This document shows positions 1 to 5,149 of a stretch of DNA of 5,149 nt, piece after piece. Made by a program: the position numbers and the translations under genes. The DNA is from Candidatus Aminicenantota bacterium (GTDB lineage: Bacteria > Acidobacteriota > Aminicenantia > UBA2199): positions 1 through 5,149 of the forward strand of contig JAHELQ010000414.1 in NCBI GenBank assembly GCA_024644125.1, given 5' to 3'. Every line of letters begins with the position of its first letter. The stretch's first letter is position 1. The notes beneath the pieces were generated by a model. It was not told where the DNA came from. It saw only the letters and a program-made list of their open reading frames with translations, and searched no databases.

Positions 1-1892
1 TCATCATTTTCTCGCTTCTCCCATTGTTCGGCCTGGGAGCCGAAGATAAAAAAGATAAAAAGAAAGCTGGAGAAGAGACTCAGAAACCCATCATCGAAGA
101 GATTGAAGTAACCGGAAAAACCCCTGCCCAACAACCGATTTCATCGGTGTCGTTGGTGAGGGAGAAGGAACTCCTAAAAACCGTACCTCACAACCTGGGC
201 GAGGTCATGAACCTTTCGTCGGGTGTCTATGTGACCGAAGGGGGGAAGAGCGAAGCCAGCATCAAAATCAGGGGGCTCGCCAGCAACCGAATCACGTTGA
301 TGTATGACGGTATTCCTATTTACGAACCCTATTTCGGTTCTTTCGACCTCAAGAGCATGTCTATTGCCAACGTCGAAAGCATCAAGGTCATCAAGGGGAC
401 TCATTCGGTTTTGTACGGACCTAACAGTCTCGGCGGTGTATTGAATGTCGTCACCCGCCGCCCGGGTGAGCCGTTTTTCACGTTGACAGCGGATGGGGGA
501 GGCGACGCCACCTATTTTATCAATGGCAGCGGCGGTTACACATGGGATCGGTTCGCGTTTTTGGCCAACGCGTCTATTGATACTTCCGACGGTTTCCGTT
601 TCCATAAAGATGGTGAAACTGTACTCCGGGAAGGCAGCGATTATTCGCGGTCCAATTTCTCCGGAAAGTTTTATTATTATCCAACCGATTCCAGCGAAAT
701 CATGGCGCAGGTTTTGTATTATACGGCGGATTATGGGATTCCGGCAGCCACCGAATACTCGAAGGAGCGCTATTGGCACTTCAGCGATTGGGACCGCCTG
801 CAGTTGAACCTTGGCGGTATGTTTCCGATATTCGGCGACGGCTTGTTAAAATTCAGAACCTATTTTGTGCGCCATTTTAATGTGTTGGATCAATACGGTT
901 CCTGGGCTCTGGAACAATTGGATTGGAGTTCCACCTACAAAAACAGCTCCCTGGGAGCGTTTATGTTGGGGGAAGTGCCGATGGCGGAATCAAACACGTT
1001 GAAGTTCAGCCTCAACGCCAATCTAAACCAGGTAAACCAGCAGGGAGACATCGGCGAAGAATGGGAAGAATTTAATCGCGATATTTACTCGTTTGCCGTC
1101 GAAGATCATATCGACCTCTCCGAACGGTTCAAATTGGTGGTTGGAGCGTCGTTGGATTATCTGGTAAAACACACTGAAGAAACGGAAGCGAAGGTCAATC
1201 CCATTGCCGGGATCAAATTCACCCCGAGCCAATGGTTCGATCTGCATATTTCCTTCTCCCGAAAATCCCGTTTCCCCTCGATGAAATCTCTTTACGGTAG
1301 CAAGACCGGTAATCCCGATCTGACGTCGGAGATGGGAACCAATTACGAAGTGGGATTCGTTTACAAGAAAAATATCTATTTGAGCGGCGCTGTGTTTTTT
1401 AACAGCATCACAGACATGATACAGTCCTACCGTGGCCTGGATGGCTATCACAACTACCGCAATGTGGGCCGCGCAGATATTTTCGGGGTGGAGTTGGATC
1501 TGCGCAAACGGATCGGATTGTTCGATTTCCAGATTAATTATACCTATCTGGATGCTACAGATAAAGATGACAACCTGCCGCTGGATTACACGCCAAAATC
1601 ACGGTTGAACTTGTTTTGCGATATCGGCCCCATCGAAGGCTTCTCGATCTCTATCTGGAACATCGCCGTTTCCAGTTCCCAGGCGAAAATGGGGAAGGAA
1701 CCCCCGTTCGACATTATTGATATTCCCGGTTATATGCTGTTGAATGCCAGGTTGGAAAAACAATTGGGAATGGTGACGTTATATGTGAAAGCCGAAAACC
1801 TACTGGACAAAGATTATTTTACCGAGCCCGGATTCCCCATGAAGGCCCGGACTTTCAGTGCAGGTTTCAGACTGGATTTAGGTGGTAAATGA
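1..1892 (+). CDS. TonB-dependent outer-membrane receptor, 5' end missing
   Basis: This is a ligand-gated outer-membrane beta-barrel that imports a scarce nutrient using TonB/ExbBD energy. The reading frame is open to the left edge (codons begin at base 3), and the first visible residues, IIFSLLPLFGLGA, look like the end of a signal peptide. The true start is therefore upstream, and the TTG at 24 is not a start. Counting from the codon at 24: a Lys-rich linker (7-22), a TonB-box-like IEEIEVTGK (24-32), and a plug domain (about 35-147) with IKIRGLASNRITLMYDGIPI and VESIKVIKGTHSVLYGP followed by SLGGVLNVVTRRP. The rest is barrel, with the typical late motif AENLLDKDY and a final strand near FSAGFRLDL. 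At about 630 visible residues it is the size of BtuB/Cir-type receptors, not the longer SusC type. The substrate (siderophore, cobalamin, other metal complex) is not identifiable. The stop overlaps the next gene by ATGA, so the two are probably translated together. Confidence 0.95.
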   Translation, partial: IIFSLLPLFGLGAEDKKDKKKAGEETQKPIIEEIEVTGKTPAQQPISSVSLVREKELLKTVPHNLGEVMNLSSGVYVTEGGKSEASIKIRGLASNRITLMYDGIPIYEPYFGSFDLKSMSIANVESIKVIKGTHSVLYGPNSLGGVLNVVTRRPGEPFFTLTADGGGDATYFINGSGGYTWDRFAFLANASIDTSDGFRFHKDGETVLREGSDYSRSNFSGKFYYYPTDSSEIMAQVLYYTADYGIPAATEYSKERYWHFSDWDRLQLNLGGMFPIFGDGLLKFRTYFVRHFNVLDQYGSWALEQLDWSSTYKNSSLGAFMLGEVPMAESNTLKFSLNANLNQVNQQGDIGEEWEEFNRDIYSFAVEDHIDLSERFKLVVGASLDYLVKHTEETEAKVNPIAGIKFTPSQWFDLHISFSRKSRFPSMKSLYGSKTGNPDLTSEMGTNYEVGFVYKKNIYLSGAVFFNSITDMIQSYRGLDGYHNYRNVGRADIFGVELDLRKRIGLFDFQINYTYLDATDKDDNLPLDYTPKSRLNLFCDIGPIEGFSISIWNIAVSSSQAKMGKEPPFDIIDIPGYMLLNARLEKQLGMVTLYVKAENLLDKDYFTEPGFPMKARTFSAGFRLDLGGK

Positions 1893-2911
1893 TGAAAACG
1901 ATTTTTTGTGCGATTTTTCTTGTGTTTGTTTGCTCCCTGGCTATCGTGCCAGCGCAGAAAGAAAATAACGATTTTTATGACAATACGCCGTTTATAGCTA
2001 TGGAAGGAATCGATATCGAAGTGGCCGGAGAAGTGGTCAATCCCGGGAAAGTTGATTTTAAACAACTTCCGCTGCGCACACTGAATGTCAGTGAGGCGGT
2101 GGTGACCAAAGATGGGCAGAAATTCGTGGGATCTTATACTTACCGCGGGTATTCGCTCTTCGATATCATCAAGGAACGGTTTGTCGATAAAAAAAATGAA
2201 AAAGAGTTCGAATCCATCATCGATTTGCTGGTGTCGGTGGAGAACAAACAGGGAGGCAGGGTTGTGTTGAGTTGGGGAGAGATATACTATCCAACGGCGT
2301 TACACCGCATATTGGTGGCTACCGAGGTCGCCCGGATCGTTCCCTCAAGGACAAAAGAACAATGGCCATTGCCCCGGAAGGCGAAGCTCGTGTGCGGCAA
2401 TGATTTGTTTGCCAACCGCAATATCGAGTCGCCGGCAAAAATAACCGTGTTTGCTCTGCCAATGAGTTTCAAGGTGGACCGCGGACTCGATCCGCTTTAT
2501 TCAGGCGCCATTGCCGTTTACAAAAATGGCGAGAAGGCGGGTTCGATCGAAGAATTGGATAAGGGGCTTTCCGAAAGGGAGTATCCGTCGGTTTTTTATG
2601 GCCGTGGGAAGGGTTTCCACGGGATTAAAAATTTCAAAGGCAATATGTTGCGTCAGGTTTTGGCGCAGTATATGGACGTCAATGATACAAATTTGCAGAA
2701 GGTCTACCTGGCGGTCGCGGCTGCGGACGGATATCGCGTGGCGATTTCCTTCGCTGAATTGTTCAACCGGAACGACCAGGCGGAGTTCTTGATCTACGCA
2801 ACCCAAAAGAATGAGGATGCCGGCCGATTTAAATTGTTTCCGGCGCCTGATTTTTTTAGTGATCGAGCTGTGAAGGCGATCTCCAGCATCCATTTCCTGA
2901 CTGTCGATTAA
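1889..2911 (+). CDS. Exported protein with two degenerate molybdopterin-oxidoreductase-like (SUOX-fold) domains
   Basis: The 340-residue product begins with a Sec signal peptide (hydrophobic 4-20, likely cleavage after VPA at 22), so it is probably periplasmic; there is no lipobox. Domain 1 (about 42-190) opens with IDIEVAGEVVNPGKVDFKQL, then YTYRGYSLFDIIKE (84-95) and GGRVVLSWGEI (122-132). Domain 2 (about 206-338) repeats the plan: FHGIKNFKGNMLRQVLAQ (243-260), then AAADGYRVAISFAELF (277-292). This order (V-G-V-NPG, G-x-x-L-x-D-I/V-L, DGYRV-x-x-S-x-AEL) is that of the 'oxidoreductase molybdopterin-binding' family related to sulfite oxidase and YedY. The cysteine that ligates molybdenum should precede the Y-R-G-x-x-L segment and I see none there; Cys169 (CGND) lies too late. 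A redox role is therefore doubtful, and a binding role is more likely. It overlaps the receptor gene by 4 bases. AGGTGG at 1880-1885 lies 3 bases from the ATG at 1889 and 6 from the one at 1892, so the second ATG is the better-spaced start. The family call is inferred from motif layout. Confidence 0.7.
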   Translation: MMKTIFCAIFLVFVCSLAIVPAQKENNDFYDNTPFIAMEGIDIEVAGEVVNPGKVDFKQLPLRTLNVSEAVVTKDGQKFVGSYTYRGYSLFDIIKERFVDKKNEKEFESIIDLLVSVENKQGGRVVLSWGEIYYPTALHRILVATEVARIVPSRTKEQWPLPRKAKLVCGNDLFANRNIESPAKITVFALPMSFKVDRGLDPLYSGAIAVYKNGEKAGSIEELDKGLSEREYPSVFYGRGKGFHGIKNFKGNMLRQVLAQYMDVNDTNLQKVYLAVAAADGYRVAISFAELFNRNDQAEFLIYATQKNEDAGRFKLFPAPDFFSDRAVKAISSIHFLTVD

Positions 2912-2939
2912 AATTTATTTATCCTTCAGAAAAAAATAT

Positions 2940-2970
2940 GGGCCGGGCCTCGTGTCCGGTTCTTCTCTTT
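2940..2970 (+). terminator. Possible rho-independent terminator after the receptor unit
   Basis: Bases 2940-2947 can pair with 2955-2962 (GGGCCGGG with TCCGGTTC) to form an 8-pair stem with three G-U pairs and a 7-base loop. It is followed by the pyrimidine tract TTCTCTTT (2963-2970). It lies about 30 bases after the stop of the exported-protein gene, where a terminator is expected. The tail is interrupted by C and the stem is short, so this is a weak candidate. Confidence 0.4.
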
Positions 2971-3004
2971 ATGGAAGAATTGGTATGTTTTTTGGCTTAT
3001 CCCA

Positions 3005-3033
3005 TTGCATTTTTTTCAGTTAAGGTATAAAAT
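3005..3033 (+). promoter_or_regulatory. Possible sigma70-type promoter for the pgsA group
   Basis: TTGCAT at 3005-3010 and TAAAAT at 3028-3033 are separated by 17 bases and sit about 28 bases upstream of the pgsA ATG. The -10 box matches the consensus in five of six positions, but the -35 box matches in only three. The surroundings are AT-rich, so chance matches are likely. Its position after the hairpin and before a new gene run supports it moderately. Confidence 0.35.
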
Positions 3034-3060
3034 ATCATTTATTAAAATTTTGTGACGAAC

Positions 3061-3600
3061 ATGACAATACCAAATATAATAACGATTCTCAGGATTCTTT
3101 TGGTTCCGATATTTTTGGTGTTTCTGCTTACTGAAATGGAGAACAAAGAGATCATTGCATTCGCTATCTTTATCATTGCGGCTTTGTCCGATGCCATTGA
3201 TGGATATCTCGCCCGCAAATACGACCAGGTTACGCCTTTGGGCAAATTTCTGGATCCTCTAGCTGATAAATTGCTGATCGCCGCTGCTTTACTGGCTTTG
3301 GTCTATTTACAGGTTGTGGAGACATGGGTGGCGTCCATTATCATTTTAAGGGAAATTTTCATCACCGGCTTCCGTTTCTATTTTCTAGTGCAGGACAATG
3401 TGTTTTCCGCCTCCTGGATTGCCAAGAAAAAAACGTTGATGCAGATTATCGCGGTATCCATCTTAATGTTGTATCCCAAACTGCCGTTCCCGGATATTTT
3501 TTTCAAAATCGGTACCCTCACTCTTTATGTAGCAGTTTTTTTGACGGTGTACAGCGGCGTCGAATATGTGGTGAAATACTCCAAAAGCATCAAGGGTTAG
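3061..3600 (+). CDS. pgsA: CDP-diacylglycerol--glycerol-3-phosphate 3-phosphatidyltransferase (PGP synthase)
   Basis: This integral membrane enzyme transfers the phosphatidyl group from CDP-diacylglycerol to glycerol-3-phosphate, the committed step to phosphatidylglycerol and cardiolipin. The CDP-alcohol phosphotransferase signature DG-x2-AR-x8-G-x3-D-x3-D is complete in DGYLARKYDQVTPLGKFLDP and the following LAD. The N-terminal TIPNIITILRILLVPIF is typical of PgsA, as are REIFITGFRFY and KKKTLMQ further on, and several hydrophobic spans follow the family pattern. At about 180 residues it has the usual length. An in-frame GTG at 3052 would add three residues. I prefer the ATG at 3061 because it gives the family-like MTIPNI start; neither has a clear Shine-Dalgarno sequence. 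It ends 4 bases before the next gene, so the two are probably co-transcribed. The enzyme is a housekeeping one, and its genetic company is less usual. Confidence 0.93.
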   Translation: MTIPNIITILRILLVPIFLVFLLTEMENKEIIAFAIFIIAALSDAIDGYLARKYDQVTPLGKFLDPLADKLLIAAALLALVYLQVVETWVASIIILREIFITGFRFYFLVQDNVFSASWIAKKKTLMQIIAVSILMLYPKLPFPDIFFKIGTLTLYVAVFLTVYSGVEYVVKYSKSIKG

Positions 3601-3604
3601 GAGG
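3592..3604 (+). promoter_or_regulatory. Unusual ribosome binding region for the DHS-like gene
   Basis: A perfect AGGAGG (3599-3604) touches the ATG at 3605 with no spacer, which is too close for efficient initiation. A second purine block, AAGGG (3593-3596 with flanking bases), lies about 8 bases upstream, inside the last codons of pgsA, and is better placed. Ribosomes ending pgsA at 3600 could also restart here. Confidence 0.45.
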
Positions 3605-4552
3605 ATGCCTTACAAAAAGTTTCCGCTACTTAACCGTAAAAAAATCAAGACCATTTCTATTAACGAGCGTAGGTCGTTGGTTCATGTGGATGACTTTGCT
3701 CGACCCGTGCTTCCGGGAACTGATTTCAACTCGTTTATCCATTGCCTGCCCAATTTTCTGGGAGCGAAAGATCTGCTGGAATTTTGCGGGCATGTCAAGA
3801 TGGCCAGAAAACGGGATAAGCCGATTGTCTGGGCAATGGGCGCTCACACGGTCAAGGTGGGCTTGAACCCTATTTTAATTGATTTGATGGAACGGGGTTG
3901 GGTTTCCGCCGTCAGTGTGAACGGCGCTTTTATGATCCATGATTTCGAGATCGCCCTATGCGGGCAGACATCCGAGGATGTGTCGGCAAATCTCCACGAT
4001 GGCCACTACGGCAATACCGAAGAAACGGGCTTGTTTTTGAATGTGGCGTTGAAGCAGGGATTGGAGCACGGAATGGGGGCGGGTGAAGCGGTGGGCCGCT
4101 ATTTGGTGGAGGCGCAATTCCCATACAACCATGTAAGCGTTCTGTCCAACGCCTATAAATTGAACATTCCGGTGACTGTGCATCCTGCCATCGGTACCGA
4201 TTTCATTCACTTCCATCCCAACTTTGACGGGGCCGTGACCGGAGCCCTCGCGGAACGGGATTTTTTGTTATTCGCTTCAATTGTATCCCATCTGCCGGAC
4301 GGAGGAATATTTCTCAATATCGGTTCGGCAGTCGTCCTTCCGGAGGTCTTTTTAAAGGCCGCCGCTTTTTGCCGCGCTCAAAAGATCGTGTTGCATGATT
4401 TCTATTCCGCGGTGTTCGATTTTATCCGTCATTACCGCGCCAGTGAGAATGTGGTAAAACGCCCGGTGGCAAATGGCGGCAAAGGGTATTATTTTATAGG
4501 ACAACATGAGATCATGATTCCGCTTTTGGCGGCTATTATTCTCAACTCTTGA
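3605..4552 (+). CDS. Deoxyhypusine-synthase-fold protein, function unknown
   Basis: This 315-residue cytoplasmic protein resembles the deoxyhypusine synthase (DHS) superfamily, NAD-dependent enzymes that transfer the aminobutyl group of spermidine to a lysine of eIF5A; bacterial relatives include homospermidine synthases. Matching blocks in DHS order are LIDLMERGWVSAVSVNGAFM with HDFE (91-114; DHS 'V-T-GG-EED'), SVLSNAYKLNIPVTVHPAIG (178-197; DHS 'S-x-L-A-K-IPV-PA-D'), GGIFLNIGSAV (233-243; DHS 'GMIILGGGV'), and RPVANGGKGYYFIGQHEIMI then PLLAA (286-310; DHS 'RPDEAVSWGKI...VFPLLVAE'). By this alignment Lys293 sits where the catalytic lysine of DHS (human Lys329) lies. The GGGV-x-KHH motif with the active-site histidine is gone, and the loop after the lysine is about six residues shorter. 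Bacteria lack eIF5A, so the substrate must differ; a polyamine substrate is possible but unproven. The gene follows pgsA by 4 bases and ends in tandem stops (TGA TAA). Confidence 0.72.
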   Translation: MPYKKFPLLNRKKIKTISINERRSLVHVDDFARPVLPGTDFNSFIHCLPNFLGAKDLLEFCGHVKMARKRDKPIVWAMGAHTVKVGLNPILIDLMERGWVSAVSVNGAFMIHDFEIALCGQTSEDVSANLHDGHYGNTEETGLFLNVALKQGLEHGMGAGEAVGRYLVEAQFPYNHVSVLSNAYKLNIPVTVHPAIGTDFIHFHPNFDGAVTGALAERDFLLFASIVSHLPDGGIFLNIGSAVVLPEVFLKAAAFCRAQKIVLHDFYSAVFDFIRHYRASENVVKRPVANGGKGYYFIGQHEIMIPLLAAIILNS

Positions 4553-4583
4553 TAAAATACGATTCTTGTGATACATTTGGGGC

Positions 4584-4940
4584 ATGAACATCCGCTTCGC
4601 TAACGATGCCGCCGGTCAGTTGGACATGATGCGTATGGCGGCAATCCCACAATCGGGCTTTATCATCGGAGATACTATCGGGAAATTCATCATTGTCAGG
4701 AATTTTGTATCTGTGCCGTTGGATAGTGGGCATATCGACGAATTGTACTCGGAGGCGTTGGGAAAGTTTGGCGCTTACCTTCAGGGAGTGTTTTTCATCG
4801 GTTGCGAGCCCGGTAGCGACGATTGGTTTTGCGAAGATCTCGTGATGGTGGCGAACCACGGCCGGCTGGAGTTTTTCATGTGCCGGGCGTGCTCTGGAAC
4901 CCAACGGATGCAACAGATTCTGGACTGGGAGGAAGATTAA
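4584..4940 (+). CDS. Small protein, possible catalytically dead JAB/MPN-like domain
   Basis: I do not recognise this 118-residue protein with certainty. It has no signal peptide or membrane span. Its layout resembles a JAB/MPN domain: an opening segment AAIPQSGFIIG followed by KFIIVRNFVSVP (JAB 'P-x-E-x-CG-L-L-G' then strands), a helix (about 50-64), then GVFFIGCEPGSDDWF and CEDLVMVA (JAB 'L-x-G-x-x-HSHP ... S-x-x-D'). By this reading the glutamate is absent, HSHP has become GCEP and the Ser/Asp site is altered, so a zinc peptidase activity would not be expected. Four cysteines are present, including CRAC (100-103) near the C-terminus, which is rich in acidic residues. The frame is closed by a TGA at 4569, so the start must be the ATG at 4584 or the cluster of ATGs at residues 15-18; GGGG (4579-4582) is close to the first. 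It lies between the DHS-like and AMMECR1 genes, 4 bases from the latter. It is very likely a real gene, but the family assignment is tentative. Confidence 0.6.
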   Translation: MNIRFANDAAGQLDMMRMAAIPQSGFIIGDTIGKFIIVRNFVSVPLDSGHIDELYSEALGKFGAYLQGVFFIGCEPGSDDWFCEDLVMVANHGRLEFFMCRACSGTQRMQQILDWEED

Positions 4941-4944
4941 CAAT

Positions 4945-5149
4945 ATGGATAAATATTCGCAGCGCCAAAAACAGGAATTGTTGGGATTGGCCCGGCATAC
5001 CATTGTCTCTTATATCGAGAGAGGAGTCCGGGAATTTCCTACGAATTCCGATCCCGCGTTCGAGGCCAAACGCGGTGTGTTTGTCACCCTGCATATGCAG
5101 GGGGAGTTGAGAGGCTGCATCGGTTATCCTTTACCCATCAAGCCGTTAA
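4945..5149 (+). CDS. AMMECR1-family protein, 3' end missing
   Basis: The ATG at 4945 opens a frame that runs uninterrupted to the window end (68 codons). The peptide begins MDKYSQRQKQELLGLARHTI and contains KRGVFVTLHMQGELRGCIGY. The L-R-G-C-I-G block is the family hallmark, and the preceding G-V-F-V-T-L and leading helix (L-L-x-L-A-R-x-x-I) also fit the AMMECR1 N-terminal region. Full-length members are about 180-200 residues, so roughly two thirds is missing. In prokaryotes this family is 'AmmeMemoRadiSam system protein A', often encoded with a Memo-like protein and a radical-SAM enzyme; its biochemical role is not well established. GGGAGG (4927-4932), inside the end of the previous gene, lies 12 bases before the ATG, a somewhat long spacing. 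The 4-base gap to the preceding gene suggests one operon. Whether Memo and radical-SAM genes follow cannot be seen here. Confidence 0.9.
   Translation, partial: MDKYSQRQKQELLGLARHTIVSYIERGVREFPTNSDPAFEAKRGVFVTLHMQGELRGCIGYPLPIKPL

Larger units (their letters stand above)
2912..3051 (+). other. Intergenic boundary between the two gene groups
   Basis: This AT-rich gap is the longest non-coding stretch in the window, extending to 3060 if pgsA starts at its ATG. It holds a GC-rich hairpin with a pyrimidine-rich tail, then a weak promoter-like pair just before pgsA. No open frame, tRNA or other RNA gene is apparent in it. Confidence 0.7.

Noticed and set aside
174..779. A 201-codon open frame on the - strand
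   Set aside because: It lies wholly inside the well-supported TonB receptor gene, and its translation shows no domain-like motif. It is a shadow of coding sequence.
2390..2415. CGND (Cys169) as the molybdenum-ligating cysteine of the SUOX-like protein
   Set aside because: In the sulfite-oxidase family the cysteine precedes the Y-x-G-x-x-L segment. This one follows the later 'P-L-R/K-L-V' strand, so the resemblance to C-x-GN is probably chance.
3324..3866. A 180-codon + strand frame spanning the pgsA / DHS-like junction
   Set aside because: It overlaps two genes with clear family motifs in other frames, and its translation has no recognisable motif.
4553..4583. Possible terminator or promoter between the DHS-like and small genes
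   Set aside because: The 31-base gap contains no stable inverted repeat, T-tract or convincing -35/-10 pair.
4542..5003. A 153-codon - strand frame opposite the small protein and the AMMECR1 start
   Set aside because: The + strand here encodes the AMMECR1 gene start and a tightly spaced small gene, and the antisense translation lacks any family signature.

Overview
The window carries six protein-coding genes, all on the + strand, in two groups. It suggests a Gram-negative bacterium, because the first gene is a TonB-dependent outer-membrane receptor and the second encodes an exported protein. Base composition looks roughly balanced and several proteins are divergent members of their families. 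I cannot name the lineage from the sequence; a deep-branching or uncultured phylum would fit but is a guess. I see no mobile elements, CRISPR repeats, tRNA or rRNA.

Region 1 (1-2911) is a two-gene export/uptake unit. It holds a TonB-dependent receptor whose 5' end lies outside the window, and an ATGA-overlapping gene for a secreted protein. I read that protein as two tandem, degenerate domains of the sulfite-oxidase/'oxidoreductase molybdopterin-binding' type, without an evident catalytic cysteine. The overlap implies co-translation and probably a shared role at the cell envelope, perhaps ligand capture for the receptor. The substrate cannot be read from sequence.

Region 2 (2912-3060) is the only sizeable gap, about 150 bases and AT-rich. 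It holds a GC-rich hairpin followed by a pyrimidine tract (possible terminator) and a weak promoter-like pair, so it is the likely boundary between the two units.

Region 3 (3061-5149) is a tightly packed run: pgsA (phosphatidylglycerophosphate synthase), a bacterial deoxyhypusine-synthase-fold protein, a small protein that may be a metal-site-less JAB/MPN domain, and the first 68 codons of an AMMECR1-family gene cut by the window end. Intergenic gaps are 4, 31 and 4 bases, so these are probably one transcript. pgsA is the only one with a well-understood job. The other three belong to, or resemble, families better known from archaea and eukaryotes (deoxyhypusine synthase, MPN, AMMECR1), and their clustering is the most interesting point in the window.
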